From: Bacteroidota bacterium
Lineage (GTDB): Bacteria > Bacteroidota > Bacteroidia > Bacteroidales > Cfx3-03
DNA length: 64,000 nt
Direction of reading: 5' to 3'
Assembly: GCA_013390605.1 (NCBI GenBank)
Contig: JACAUB010000001.1
Span: forward strand, 2,161,787-2,225,786
The position numbers were made by a program, and so were the translations under genes. This document shows, piece by piece, positions 1-8,775 of the stretch. The notes beneath the pieces are model-generated. The model had not been told where the DNA came from. It made no database searches and was given only the letters and a program-made list of their open reading frames with translations. Every line of letters begins with the position of its first letter. Position 1 is the stretch's first letter.

Positions 1-2
1 AA

Positions 3-569
3 CCAAGATTATTATCTCGTTTTAAATGGGGTTTAGCTGCAGACTTGCAAGTACCTGACCTCGATACACGAATATCAATCTTAAAGAAAAGAATTTATAA
101 CGATGGCATAGAAATGCCTGAGGAGGTAATAGAATATTTGGCTTGTTATGTTACCACTAATATCAGAGAACTTGAAGGTGCTTTGATTTCAATAATGGCT
201 CAATCTTCGCTGAATAAAAAAGCAATTACGATTGAATTAGCTCAACTAATGATTGAGAAATATGTGAAATATAATTCTCGTGAAATATCAATTGATTATA
301 TTCAAAAAATAGTTTGTGACTATTTCAATATTCCCGTTGATGCTTTAAATTCTAAAACAAGGAAAAGAGAAATTGTTCAGGCACGACAACTAAGCATGTT
401 CTTTTCAAAGAAGCACACAAAATCATCTTTGGCTTCTATTGGATTACACTGTGGAAATAAAGACCATGCAACAGTTTTACATGCATGTAAGACAGTTCTG
501 AACCTCATCGAAACCGACAAGCAATTTAAGTCGTATGTAGATGAGATCGATAAAAAGATCAAAGTTTAA
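3..569 (+). CDS. dnaA: Chromosomal replication initiator DnaA, C-terminal part (5' truncated by window)
   Basis: DnaA is the AAA+ initiator that binds DnaA boxes and opens oriC. The frame is open from base 3 and begins with PRLLSRFKWGLAADLQVPD, the conserved end of the AAA+ core, so the gene starts upstream of the window. The helical lid follows (NIRELEGALISI), then DNA-binding domain IV with REIVQARQLSMFF and the signature-like HCGNKDHATVLHACKTV. About 188 residues are visible. A TTG at 45 could be taken as a start, but the homology upstream of it shows it is internal. A strong terminator follows the stop. Identification is secure; only the length is unknown. Confidence 0.96.
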   Translation, partial: PRLLSRFKWGLAADLQVPDLDTRISILKKRIYNDGIEMPEEVIEYLACYVTTNIRELEGALISIMAQSSLNKKAITIELAQLMIEKYVKYNSREISIDYIQKIVCDYFNIPVDALNSKTRKREIVQARQLSMFFSKKHTKSSLASIGLHCGNKDHATVLHACKTVLNLIETDKQFKSYVDEIDKKIKV

Positions 570-583
570 AATATCTTTCTTAT

Positions 584-620
584 GAAAAAGCCGTCTCATT
601 AAATGAGACGGCTTTTTCTT
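584..620 (+). terminator. Rho-independent terminator of dnaA
   Basis: GAAAAAGCCGTCTCATT pairs with AAATGAGACGGCTTTTTC, a near-perfect long stem ending in a T tract, 15 bases after the dnaA stop. The A tract on the 5' side could make it work in both directions. Confidence 0.85.
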
Positions 621-633
621 TTCTACAATTGTC

Positions 634-641
634 TATTTTTG
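634..641 (+). promoter_or_regulatory. Candidate -7 element for the phosphatase operon
   Basis: TATTTTTG matches the Bacteroidetes -7 consensus TAnnTTTG, 15 bases before the ATG at 657. No convincing -33 TTG is seen at the usual spacing, so this is a weak call. Confidence 0.35.
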
Positions 642-656
642 TACCAAATTTGAATT

Positions 657-1121
657 ATGAAAATTTTAATGGTTTGTCTGGGGAATATATGTCGATCCCC
701 TCTTGCTGAGGGTATTTTAAAAAAGAAGATAAAGGATGCCAATCTAAATGTCGAGGTAGCTTCTGCCGGTTTTGTTTCATATCATCAGGGCGATCCCGCT
801 GATAGAAGAGCTATTTCAACTGCAGCACAATTTGGAGTCGACCTAAGCAAACATAAAGCAAGCATATTTACAAAAAAATGTTTTGACCTTTTCGATTATA
901 TATATGTAATGGATGAGGCTAATTTAAATGATGTTCTATCTATTTCGAGGGATAAAGAAGATCACAAGAAAGTAGATTTCATTATGAATGAACTTTATCC
1001 AGGTGAAAACAGAATTGTTCCTGATCCTTATTATGGTGAAGCTGAAGACTTTGTTCATGTATATAAAATGCTTGATATTGCCTGTGATGCTATTCTTGAA
1101 AAAATAAAAAGAGAAAAATGA
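657..1121 (+). CDS. Low molecular weight protein-tyrosine phosphatase
   Basis: A cytosolic LMW-PTP family protein of 154 residues, the family's normal length. The phosphate-binding loop CLGNICRS lies at the N-terminus (Cys7 nucleophile, Arg13), and the general-acid loop reads VPDPYYG (Asp near 122). In bacteria these enzymes dephosphorylate tyrosine kinases of polysaccharide export or other phosphotyrosine proteins; no such kinase is nearby, so the substrate is unknown. The stop overlaps the next start (ATGA at 1118), so translation is probably coupled to the dehydratase gene. Confidence 0.92.
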   Translation: MKILMVCLGNICRSPLAEGILKKKIKDANLNVEVASAGFVSYHQGDPADRRAISTAAQFGVDLSKHKASIFTKKCFDLFDYIYVMDEANLNDVLSISRDKEDHKKVDFIMNELYPGENRIVPDPYYGEAEDFVHVYKMLDIACDAILEKIKREK

Positions 1122-2059
1122 AACCAAATAAAGACGATATATTAGCAGCAGCTGAACGAATTGCTCCATTTATTCATCATACACCTGTGCTTCAATCACG
1201 TTTGATCAATGAGATAGTTGGTGCTAATCTATTTTTTAAATGTGAAAACTTTCAACGAACCGGAGCATTTAAAATGCGAGGAGCTACAAATGCAATTCTT
1301 TCTTTAAAAGACAAAGCTTTTCAGAATGGCGTAGCGACACATTCATCAGGGAATCATGCTGCAGCACTCTCTTTAGCAGCAAAAGATTTAGGTATTAAAG
1401 CCTTTATCGTAATGCCTGATAATTCTTCAAAAGTAAAAATTGAAGCGGTAAAACAATACGGAGGACAAATAACATTTTGCGAACCAACAGTAAAAGGCCG
1501 TGAGGAAATGCTCGCTACAGTCATCTCGTCAACAAATGCTATTGAGATTCATCCATACAATAACAAATATATTATTGCAGGACAAGCTACTGCTGCTAAA
1601 GAACTCTTTGATGAAGTAAAATCTCTTGAATATATTATAGCACCTGTAGGTGGTGGCGGGCTATTAAGTGGAACAGCATTATCCACATACTATTTTTCTC
1701 CAACAACAACTGTTATAGCTGCTGAACCCGCCAATGCTGATGATGCTTACAGATCTTTTATCTCTGGTAAAATTGAACCTACAAATCCAAAACAAACAAT
1801 TGCTGATGGGCTTAGAACATCACTAGGAACTATTACTTTTACAATAATCATTGGTCATGTTTCAGAAATACTAACAGTAAGTGAAGAGTCTATTATTGAA
1901 GCAATGCGTCTAATCTGGATGCGAATGAAAATAATCGTTGAACCATCTTCGGCAGTTCCATTAGCAGCGATATTAGCCAACAAGGAAAAGTTCAGAAATA
2001 AAAAAATCGGAATTATTATTTCTGGTGGAAATGTAGACATTGATGATTTACCCTGGTAA
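1118..2059 (+). CDS. PLP-dependent threonine/serine dehydratase (or serine racemase), short form
   Basis: Fold-type II PLP enzyme of 313 residues. The Schiff-base lysine is Lys52 in GAFKMRGA, the substrate loop is SSGNHAAAL (near 78), and the phosphate-binding glycine loop is PVGGGGLLSG (near 178). It lacks the C-terminal ACT-like regulatory domain of biosynthetic IlvA, so it resembles catabolic TdcB-type threonine deaminase or serine racemase. Likely reaction: threonine or serine to 2-oxo acid plus ammonia. The start codon overlaps the upstream stop by 4 bases. Substrate and direction (dehydration or racemisation) cannot be settled from motifs. Confidence 0.88.
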   Translation: MKPNKDDILAAAERIAPFIHHTPVLQSRLINEIVGANLFFKCENFQRTGAFKMRGATNAILSLKDKAFQNGVATHSSGNHAAALSLAAKDLGIKAFIVMPDNSSKVKIEAVKQYGGQITFCEPTVKGREEMLATVISSTNAIEIHPYNNKYIIAGQATAAKELFDEVKSLEYIIAPVGGGGLLSGTALSTYYFSPTTTVIAAEPANADDAYRSFISGKIEPTNPKQTIADGLRTSLGTITFTIIIGHVSEILTVSEESIIEAMRLIWMRMKIIVEPSSAVPLAAILANKEKFRNKKIGIIISGGNVDIDDLPW

Positions 2060-2069
2060 AATAGAACAA

Positions 2070-2783
2070 ATGGAAAAAATTAAAGGAACATTATTTCTAA
2101 TCCCCACATTGTTAGGCGACTCTCCTATTGAAAATGTAATTCCAACATATAACATTGAGATAGTTAGAAACCTTAATATTTTTATCGTAGAAGAACTTAA
2201 ATCAGCCCGTCATTTTTTGAAGAAAGCAGGATATCCTCGTCCTTTTGACTCAGCTGAATTTTCAGTACTTAATGAACATACTCCTTCGACTGAAATTAGC
2301 GAATTATTAAACCCTCTTCGAAATGGATTATCTGTTGGTCTACTTTCTGAAGCAGGTCTTCCGTGTGTTGCTGATCCAGGGGCAAGTTTAGTATCGATAT
2401 GCCATCTGGAGAAAATAAAGGTTATCCCACTATCAGGTCCCTCTTCCCTATTTCTGGCTTTAATGGCTTCAGGTTTTAATGGACAACAATTTGTATTCCA
2501 TGGGTATCTTCCGATTGAACCAAAAGATAAAATCAGAAAAATTAAAGATATGGAAACGTCCGTATTAAAAAATAAACAAACACAGATTTTTATTGAGGCC
2601 CCCTATAGAAATAAGAAACTGCTTCAATTTTTAGCTGAAACATGTAGACCTGATACATTGATTTGTGTAGCATCAATGATTACTACAACTGAAGAATCAA
2701 TTACCACACTCCCTGCCTTTGTCTGGAGAAAAAAGATTCCCGAGATTGATAAAAAGCCTGTAGTATTTTTAATTGGAATCTAA
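2070..2783 (+). CDS. SAM-dependent methyltransferase, RsmI-like tetrapyrrole-methylase fold
   Basis: The start MEKIKGTLFLIPTLLGD resembles the N-terminus of the RsmI family, which methylates the 2'-O of C1402 in 16S rRNA. Further conserved pieces are GLLSEAGLPCVADPGASLV (SAM and substrate pocket) and PLSGPSSLFLALMASGFNGQQFVFHGYLP. At 237 residues it is shorter than typical RsmI and matches a compact Bacteroidetes paralogue type, so the substrate may differ. An in-frame ATG at 2040 lies inside the upstream gene; I chose 2070 because the conserved domain begins there and it leaves a normal 10-base gap. Confidence 0.82.
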   Translation: MEKIKGTLFLIPTLLGDSPIENVIPTYNIEIVRNLNIFIVEELKSARHFLKKAGYPRPFDSAEFSVLNEHTPSTEISELLNPLRNGLSVGLLSEAGLPCVADPGASLVSICHLEKIKVIPLSGPSSLFLALMASGFNGQQFVFHGYLPIEPKDKIRKIKDMETSVLKNKQTQIFIEAPYRNKKLLQFLAETCRPDTLICVASMITTTEESITTLPAFVWRKKIPEIDKKPVVFLIGI

Positions 2784-2847
2784 AGTTATAATTCAAAAAA
2801 AGATTGATTATAAAATCAGGAATATAAAACAGCAAGCAAATAGAAAT

Positions 2848-2884
2848 AAAAAAGGTGTTATCAAAAAATAACACCCTTTTTATT
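2848..2884. terminator. Bidirectional terminator between convergent genes
   Basis: AAAAAGGTGTTAT, loop CAAAAA, ATAACACCCTTTTTAT. The stem is perfect with A and T tracts on either side, placed between the ends of the methylase (+) and SlyD (-) genes. Confidence 0.85.
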
Positions 2885-2902
2885 TCAAGTAATATAACTT
2901 GT

Positions 2903-3412
2903 TTAATGACCGTGTTCCATTCCTTCACCATGAACATGTCCATGACTAAGTTCTTCTTCAGTTGCTTCTCTAACGTCAATGATTTCACCAGTAAAATGAA
3001 GGGTTTTTCCCGACATAGGGTGATTAAAATCCATACGAACTGTTTCAGCTTCAACCCCCAGAACCTTTCCTTGAAGGTGATTACCTTGATTATCCATCAT
3101 TGGTAACATATTTCCTTCTTTTAACATTTCATAATCAACTTTTCCATCGACCATAAAAATATCAAGCGGGAGGTTTACTATCATGTCAAGTTGATAATCA
3201 CCATAAGCATCTGGACTCGCCAATGTAAACTCGAAGGTATCTCCCACGACTTTACCTGTCAAATTCTCTTCAAACTTAGGAAGCATCATGCCGACGCCAT
3301 AGATAAAAACCAAAGGTTCGGTTTTTTCAACCTTTTCTACCAGCTCGCCTTCGGCGTGATCAAGCTTGAGAGTATAGGTCAGGCTAATCACATTGTTTTT
3401 GCTGATTTCCAT
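2903..3412 (-). CDS. slyD: FKBP-type peptidyl-prolyl cis-trans isomerase, SlyD-like
   Basis: Cytosolic prolyl isomerase and chaperone of 169 residues. The N-terminal FKBP half-domain (VISLTYTLKLDHAEGELVEK, then LVFIYGVGMMLPKFEENLTGK) is interrupted by the insert-in-flap chaperone domain (FTLASPDAYGDYQLDMIVNLP onwards) and closes with MDFNHPMSGKTLHFTGEIIDV. The C-terminus is histidine-rich (HGHVHGEGMEHGH), a likely Ni/Zn-binding tail as in E. coli SlyD, where it contributes to hydrogenase nickel insertion. The hydrogenases of this window are [FeFe] type, so that role is not implied. It is a single gene with its own terminator. Confidence 0.93.
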   Translation of the reverse strand: MEISKNNVISLTYTLKLDHAEGELVEKVEKTEPLVFIYGVGMMLPKFEENLTGKVVGDTFEFTLASPDAYGDYQLDMIVNLPLDIFMVDGKVDYEMLKEGNMLPMMDNQGNHLQGKVLGVEAETVRMDFNHPMSGKTLHFTGEIIDVREATEEELSHGHVHGEGMEHGH

Positions 3413-3541
3413 CGAATAAAATTTAGAAATTTTTAATTAATTGTATTAAGCTGCGAAAGTAAGTTTAATTTTTCAGTTTACAAGAAACTCCTCTAAAAAA
3501 ATTAGATAAAGGATTTTTTACAAAAAAAATATTCCTACTTA

Positions 3542-5977
3542 TTATTTTTGAATATCTGGTTGTTGTGATGGATTATCAAATTCCATTTCAACATCGTTCA
3601 TCATCATCGTCGAATCAGCGTTTTCTTGTGGCTCTAAACGAGTATGACAAGTATATTCTTTTGAGACATGTTTAGGTGGTTTTGGAAAAGTACCTCTATA
3701 CTCTTTCAGTCTTTCATCACGTAAAACCTTCTGCATAAATAAACCATAAATCGGGAGTGCGGTTTTTAAACCTTCACCAAGTTCTGATGTCCGGAAATGA
3801 ATAGATCTATTTTCAGAACCAACCCAGGCCCCACCAATCAGTTTTGGAGATACACCGATAAACCAACCATCAGAATAATTAGAAGAGGTTCCTGTTTTTC
3901 CACCAAAATCTGTATTATATCTGAATAAATCATATTCAAACAAACCTTGCGTAGTTCCACCTGGTTCAGAAAGTCCTGCTCGAAGCATGATATTCATCAA
4001 AAAGGCTGTCTCATCATTTAATATCTTGACTTTTGATGGCTTATATTCAAATAAAACGTTTCCTTTTCTATCTGTAATTTTTGTAACCAAAACAGGATCA
4101 ACCTTATATCCGCCATTTACAAGAGGAGAATATGCATCCAATATTTCAAGCAACGAAACATCACTAGTTCCCAAACAAACAGATGGCACATTTTGGAGTT
4201 CAGACTTTATTCCCATTTTCTTTGCATATTGAATAACTTTTGTCCAACCAATTTTTTGAGCAACCTGAACAGCTATAGAGTTAACACTACGTGCAAAGGC
4301 ATGTTTCAAGGTCATACTTCGCCCACTAAATGCCCAATCGGCATTATGTGGTGACCATGATTTAGGTTGTCCTTTTTCCGTATAGTTTATTGTAATATTT
4401 TGATCTGTTATTTGGTCACAGGGGCCAAATCCATTATCCATAGCTGCAGTGTATACAAAGGCTTTAAATAAAGATCCGGGTTGACGTTTAAACTGACTAA
4501 CATGATCAAACTTAAAATACTGAAAATCAATACCACCAACCCAAGTCTTAACAAATCCATTTTGAGGATCCATACTCAAAAAACCAGCATGAAGTAAATG
4601 TCTGTAATAACGAACAGAATCAATCGTACTTAACGTTGTATCACGATCACCTTTGTAGGTAAATACAATCATGTTATGTGGTTTATTCAAATAATAATTT
4701 ATTGAATCTGTTTTAGCATGACCAAAATGTTTAACAAGATTTTTATATGTATCGGTTTGCTTAACAAGATTTTCAATAAATCCTTTTATTTCTTGTCCAT
4801 TTTCATCTCGCCATGGAGCTTGTCCTTCCCAATGTTGAAAAAAACGGGTTTGTAACCGTTTCATATGTTCTTGCATTGCCTCTTCTGCAAGAATCTGTAA
4901 ACGGTTATCAATAGTTGTATAAATTTTCAACCCATCCCTATAAATATCTTTTTTGTTAGCTTTACACCAGTCCTGAAGTTCCCGCGCAACTGCATCTCTG
5001 AAATAAAGAGCCTTTCCATCATAATTTCCCGCTACCTTATATCTCAAATGAATAGGAATATTTTTAATGGAATCAGCTTTGTCTTTTGATAAATATTTAT
5101 ATTTCACCAATTGATCTAAAACCGTGTTTCGTCTACTTAAGGCATTTTTAGGACTAGAAACAGGACTATAGTATGTTGGGGCTTTCAATAAACCAATCAA
5201 AGTAGCACACTCTTCAATAGTTAAATCGGTAGGTTTCTTATCAAAAAAAGTTACCGAAGCAGATTTAATACCATAAGAATTGCTTCCGAAGTCCACTGTA
5301 TTGAGATACATCGTTAAAATTTCTTCTTTCGAATAGAAAAATTCAATTTTAACAGCATTGATTAATTCCTTCGTTTTATATATTAGCACTTTTAAACCAG
5401 GAATATAGCTAAATAAGCCTTTTGAATAATGCTCTCGGGTTTTAAAAAGATTCTTCACCAATTGTTGCGTAATCGTACTTCCCCCTCGTCTTTCACCATG
5501 AGCCATCGACAAGAAAATACCCACTGTAGATTGTAAATCTATCCCATGGTGTTTATAGAACCGAACATCTTCCGTACATATCAATGTATTCAAAAGCATT
5601 GGAGATAATTCCTTATATTCTGCAGGAACTCTATTCTCATAAAAATATTTACCAATAAGTACATTATCGCTGGTATAGAGCTCAGAAGCCACGCTCATCT
5701 TGGGGTTATTTAACTGCATAACCTTTGGAGAACGACCAAAAAGCCATAAAAAATTAATATCGACCAAAATCAGAAATAGAAAAACACCTACTATAAATTG
5801 TGCTAGCCAATAAGGTATCTTTTTATACCATACAATATTTTTGGGCGCTTTCAATTTATTGCAAAACAAAATGATATACGACAATACGCGTTTTACTACT
5901 GGTAATGCTAAAAATGCTTTTATCAGTACTATTAGCTTCTTTATCTGTTCGATAATTTTTAATATAAATGCCTTCAC
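3542..5977 (-). CDS. mrcA: Bifunctional penicillin-binding protein 1A
   Basis: Class A PBP of 811 residues that polymerises and cross-links peptidoglycan. A short cytoplasmic N-terminus precedes one membrane segment (about 57-80). The GT51 glycosyltransferase domain carries CTEDVRFYKHHGID (catalytic Glu near 134) and GGSTITQQLVKNLF. The transpeptidase domain carries the SxxK box in QPGSLFKAF (Ser near 502), SVNS as the SxN-type motif, and KTGTS (near 694). The C-terminal tail (EMEFDNPSQQPDIQK) is acidic and low in complexity. It is monocistronic on the minus strand, with a -7 element about 40 bases upstream. Confidence 0.96.
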   Translation of the reverse strand: MKAFILKIIEQIKKLIVLIKAFLALPVVKRVLSYIILFCNKLKAPKNIVWYKKIPYWLAQFIVGVFLFLILVDINFLWLFGRSPKVMQLNNPKMSVASELYTSDNVLIGKYFYENRVPAEYKELSPMLLNTLICTEDVRFYKHHGIDLQSTVGIFLSMAHGERRGGSTITQQLVKNLFKTREHYSKGLFSYIPGLKVLIYKTKELINAVKIEFFYSKEEILTMYLNTVDFGSNSYGIKSASVTFFDKKPTDLTIEECATLIGLLKAPTYYSPVSSPKNALSRRNTVLDQLVKYKYLSKDKADSIKNIPIHLRYKVAGNYDGKALYFRDAVARELQDWCKANKKDIYRDGLKIYTTIDNRLQILAEEAMQEHMKRLQTRFFQHWEGQAPWRDENGQEIKGFIENLVKQTDTYKNLVKHFGHAKTDSINYYLNKPHNMIVFTYKGDRDTTLSTIDSVRYYRHLLHAGFLSMDPQNGFVKTWVGGIDFQYFKFDHVSQFKRQPGSLFKAFVYTAAMDNGFGPCDQITDQNITINYTEKGQPKSWSPHNADWAFSGRSMTLKHAFARSVNSIAVQVAQKIGWTKVIQYAKKMGIKSELQNVPSVCLGTSDVSLLEILDAYSPLVNGGYKVDPVLVTKITDRKGNVLFEYKPSKVKILNDETAFLMNIMLRAGLSEPGGTTQGLFEYDLFRYNTDFGGKTGTSSNYSDGWFIGVSPKLIGGAWVGSENRSIHFRTSELGEGLKTALPIYGLFMQKVLRDERLKEYRGTFPKPPKHVSKEYTCHTRLEPQENADSTMMMNDVEMEFDNPSQQPDIQK

Positions 5978-6015
5978 TTATTTATTTATCAGTTTAGTGG
6001 TTTCAAAACAATTTG

Positions 6016-6023
6016 CAAAGTTA
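6016..6023 (-). promoter_or_regulatory. Candidate -7 element of the PBP1A gene
   Basis: Read on the minus strand this is TAACTTTG, a match to TAnnTTTG about 40 bases upstream of the ATG. The -33 element is not clear. Confidence 0.45.
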
Positions 6024-6170
6024 AATAAGTTGAATCAATTTCGGAGAATCTAATTGAAAAAGGATGAACTATACTGTAACTTTAACAATTCTTAACCGTC
6101 AAAGTTCTAAACAGTATGTAGAATTCAATATAAAAGATTACTATTTTTATAATATCATAAACTAACAAAT

Positions 6171-6590
6171 ATGAATCGTTCAGTTTTAATCATATTTTAC
6201 GTCTTCTGTCTATTAAAAACAGGTGTTGCGCAACGAACGGCTCCTGAATTATTAAAACAAGCTATTATTTGTGCAGATGCAGGTGAACTTCAATCTGCAC
6301 TCGAATTATGTAATCAATCCATTGCTATTAATCCCAAATATGATTTAGCTTTCTTTCAACGCGCGACAACACGCGAAATGATGGGTGATATCACAGGAGC
6401 CATTATTGATTATTCTAATGTTATCCAAATAAACTCAAACAATATTCAGGCTTATTTGAATAGAGGGTTGCTTTATCATAAGATAAAAAGAAAATGGGCT
6501 GCATTTAAAGATTTTTATGCAGCCCGTTCAATTAATATGGCCTATACTATTTCATTCCTAGCCGGACAAGCAATAAAATCATTACATTAG
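6171..6590 (+). CDS. Small exported TPR protein
   Basis: 139 residues with an N-terminal signal peptide (MNRSVLIIFYVFCLLKTGVAQ) followed by about three tetratricopeptide repeats: ALELCNQSIAINPKYDLAFFQRATTREMMG-type units near 40-70, DITGAIIDYSNVIQINSNNIQAYLNRGLLY near 75-105, and a partial third. TPRs mediate protein contacts; no partner or enzymatic role can be assigned. The gene converges on and overlaps the 3' end of the M48 protease gene by 9 bases, and its coding sequence contains the protease gene's apparent terminator. It is too short for a scaffold protein and is probably periplasmic. Confidence 0.8.
   Translation: MNRSVLIIFYVFCLLKTGVAQRTAPELLKQAIICADAGELQSALELCNQSIAINPKYDLAFFQRATTREMMGDITGAIIDYSNVIQINSNNIQAYLNRGLLYHKIKRKWAAFKDFYAARSINMAYTISFLAGQAIKSLH
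6483..6525 (-). terminator. Terminator of the M48 gene embedded in the convergent TPR gene
   Basis: Stem GGGCTGCAT (6496-6504) / ATGCAGCCC (6517-6525). Read on the minus strand it is followed by ATTTTCTTTTTA, so it fits a terminator for the protease transcript about 60 bases past its stop. It lies within codons of the TPR gene. Confidence 0.55.
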
Positions 6591-7844
6591 TTCATTTTTC
6601 ACTTTTTCTAATCCGACAAGTCTTTGAACCAATGGAGGATGAGAATAGTGAATATAAACATATAACGGATGAGGATTAAGGTTACTAAGATGATCGACTG
6701 ATAATCTTTTTAATGCAGTTTGCAAATCTGAAGCATTAGAATGCGTTCCCGCATAGCGATCAGCTTGGAATTCAAAATATCTGGATAGTGTATTGCTAAA
6801 ACTACTTAAAACAGATGAGATTGGACTATACAGAATTCCAAAAGCAAGAATACCTATATGAAAGTTAGGCGTATTAGAACCTAAAGCTGCACACATATCT
6901 TTAGCAAAAGTGGTTGTTGGATCTATAAATCGTGAGAGTAAATAAAGCATTACACCCGTTTCCAGAATCGAAAGGACCATTCCTTTTTGTATATGCTTAT
7001 GTTTATAATGTCCGATTTCGTGAGCCAGAACTGCAACCAATTCTGTTGTTGTATGTGTTGAGATAAGCGTGTCGTAAAGAACTATTCGTTTCTTTTTTCC
7101 TAAACCTGAAAAATATGCATTAGCCTTTGTAGAACGTTTTGATCCATCTATTACAAAAATATTGTCTAGTTTAAATCCCACCTTTTGAGCAAAATTTTCA
7201 ATAGCTGTTCTGGTATCACCCTTTTCTAAGGGTTTCTGCTTATTAAACAGAGGCACTATTAACGTAGAATAAAACATAGAAAAGAAGATGCTGAATAGCG
7301 TAATTACAGCTAAAGCAAGTATCCAAAACCATTCACCGGTTGAATGATAAATAAAAAGAATAAGAGACATAATACCACCACCTAAAATGATGGACAACAG
7401 AATCCCTTTTAATTTATCGAATATGTATAACTTGACAGTAGTTTTATTGAAACCGAACCTTTCTTCAATTACAAAAGTAGAATAAACTTCAAATGGCAAA
7501 CTTATAATAGAAGATACAAAACCCAAAAATCCAAAGAAAAGAAGTGGTAGAAAAATATAATGTTTAGTGTATTGACTAATGAACTCATTTAACCATCCAA
7601 AGAAGCCTAATAATAGAGCGGCAATTAACAAAACAAATGAAAACCATTCATTAATCCGCGAAACGATTTCATTCTGTTTGTAATAGCTTATCGATTTGTC
7701 ATATTGATCGATAGTTATAATAGATTTAAGACTTTCTGGTAATCCATTACACCAATGCTTTGAATTCAAATAGTCAACTAATTGTTCAAAAATAAAACTT
7801 ACTGAAACAATTCCAATCAAAAGAATAAATAATATTTTCTCCAT
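6582..7844 (-). CDS. M48 family metallopeptidase, Ste24/CAAX-protease type
   Basis: Integral membrane zinc protease of 420 residues with several hydrophobic segments: N-terminal helix, a pair near 68-120, a pair near 145-210, and two after the active site. The zinc motif HEIGH (LAHEIGHYKHKH) lies near 274-278 and the third ligand is in EFQADRYAG near 355. Length and architecture match the Ste24p-like branch (with intramembrane segments before HExxH) rather than the shorter HtpX. The bacterial role is probably membrane protein quality control; prenylated substrates are not expected. The 3' end overlaps the TPR gene. Confidence 0.9.
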   Translation of the reverse strand: MEKILFILLIGIVSVSFIFEQLVDYLNSKHWCNGLPESLKSIITIDQYDKSISYYKQNEIVSRINEWFSFVLLIAALLLGFFGWLNEFISQYTKHYIFLPLLFFGFLGFVSSIISLPFEVYSTFVIEERFGFNKTTVKLYIFDKLKGILLSIILGGGIMSLILFIYHSTGEWFWILALAVITLFSIFFSMFYSTLIVPLFNKQKPLEKGDTRTAIENFAQKVGFKLDNIFVIDGSKRSTKANAYFSGLGKKKRIVLYDTLISTHTTTELVAVLAHEIGHYKHKHIQKGMVLSILETGVMLYLLSRFIDPTTTFAKDMCAALGSNTPNFHIGILAFGILYSPISSVLSSFSNTLSRYFEFQADRYAGTHSNASDLQTALKRLSVDHLSNLNPHPLYVYIHYSHPPLVQRLVGLEKVKNELM

Positions 7845-7881
7845 TAAAAAAAAGTTTAAGAATCAGATATGTAGGTGGTAA

Positions 7882-7921
7882 ATAAAAAAAGAGCTCTCTA
7901 TAACAGAGAACTCTTTTTTTT
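7882..7921 (-). terminator. Terminator downstream of tRNA-Asp
   Basis: The hairpin arms are GAGCTCTCT and the partly complementary CAGAGAACTC, separated by a short AT-rich loop and flanked by A and T tracts. On the minus strand it directly follows the tRNA 3' end. Confidence 0.7.
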
Positions 7922-7924
7922 CAG

Positions 7925-7998
7925 CGGACCGGACGGGACTCGAACCCGCGACCCCATGCGTGACAGGCATGTATTCTAACCAACTGAACTACCGATCC
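7925..7998 (-). tRNA. tRNA-Asp (anticodon GTC)
   Basis: Read on the minus strand, the cloverleaf runs from GGATCGG to CCGGTCC plus discriminator G. The acceptor stem has seven pairs including one U-G, the D-arm is GTTCAGTTGGTTAGAAT, the anticodon arm is TGCCTGTCACGCA with GTC in the loop, and the T-arm is GCGGGTTCGAGTCCCGT. CCA is not encoded (CTGA follows). It is a single tRNA with its own promoter and terminator. Confidence 0.97.
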
Positions 7999-8044
7999 TT
8001 TTTTAATTTGTTTTCAATAACCATATGGCCATTGATTACGAGTG

Positions 8045-8075
8045 CAAAGATAATTTAAATTTATATTCTACCAAA
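8045..8075 (-). promoter_or_regulatory. Promoter of tRNA-Asp
   Basis: On the minus strand TTTG (8075-8072), a 19-base spacer and TATCTTTG (8052-8045) match the Bacteroidetes -33/-7 promoter well, about 47 bases before the mature tRNA 5' end. Confidence 0.6.
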
Positions 8076-8163
8076 TTTTTTTTTCGTTTTGGCATAATCA
8101 TTCTCAAATTCCATAAGGGTTACGCCCATTGTTTATACTCTAAAACAGCTCATTATCTAATGA

Positions 8164-8733
8164 TTATTTTTTCATAAAAATATCACGAAGGACATTTCCT
8201 ATATCTTCTAAATTCAATATTTGATCAGGATCCATTTTGGCTAAAGCTGAACGAGGCATTGAATCAGAATATGCAGTATCAGGATTTTGAACAATTGTAT
8301 ATCCACCAAATCTTTTTATTTTAGATAATCCCTCTGCCCCATCATTATTAGCACCAGTAAGCAATACACCTATTAAATCACTGCCATACACATATGCTGC
8401 ACTTTCAAAAAGGACATCAATACTTGGTCTTGCATAATTAACCTTCATATCAACTGAAAGCGCTAAAGTATGATCATCTTCAATCAATAGATGATAATTT
8501 GGAGGAGCAAAATAGACGGTAGCCGGTTTCAATAATTCTTTTTCTTCAGCCTCTTTTACCCTAATAGACGAAATTCCATTTAAATAATGAATCATAAAAC
8601 CATCTGATTGTGGACTAATGTGTTGTACCACAACCACAGGAACAGGGAATGCAGGAGGTAGCTTCGGTAAAATATTTTTCATCGCGTCAAGTCCACCTGC
8701 CGAAGTTCCAATTACAATTAATTTATAATACAT
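8164..8733 (-). CDS. cheB: CheB-type protein-glutamate methylesterase domain, stand-alone
   Basis: 189 residues comprising only the CheB catalytic domain, without the usual N-terminal receiver. The catalytic triad is visible: Ser11 in GTSAGG, His38 in VVQHISP, and Asp near 131 in TGANNDGAEG. CheB removes methyl groups from, or deamidates, receptor glutamates. It is the last gene of a minus-strand operon of two hybrid kinases, CheR and CheB. With no chemoreceptor or flagellar gene in view, the modified protein is unknown; the HAMP-containing kinase of the same operon is an obvious candidate (inference). Confidence 0.92.
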   Translation of the reverse strand: MYYKLIVIGTSAGGLDAMKNILPKLPPAFPVPVVVVQHISPQSDGFMIHYLNGISSIRVKEAEEKELLKPATVYFAPPNYHLLIEDDHTLALSVDMKVNYARPSIDVLFESAAYVYGSDLIGVLLTGANNDGAEGLSKIKRFGGYTIVQNPDTAYSDSMPRSALAKMDPDQILNLEDIGNVLRDIFMKK

Positions 8734-8775
8734 GTAGTTTATTAAAAAATCCTTGCCTTTTAGAAAAAAAAATAA

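Noticed and set aside
2040..2069. Upstream ATG for the RsmI-like methylase
   Set aside because: It lies inside the dehydratase gene and adds ten residues not seen in the family; the domain starts at 2070.
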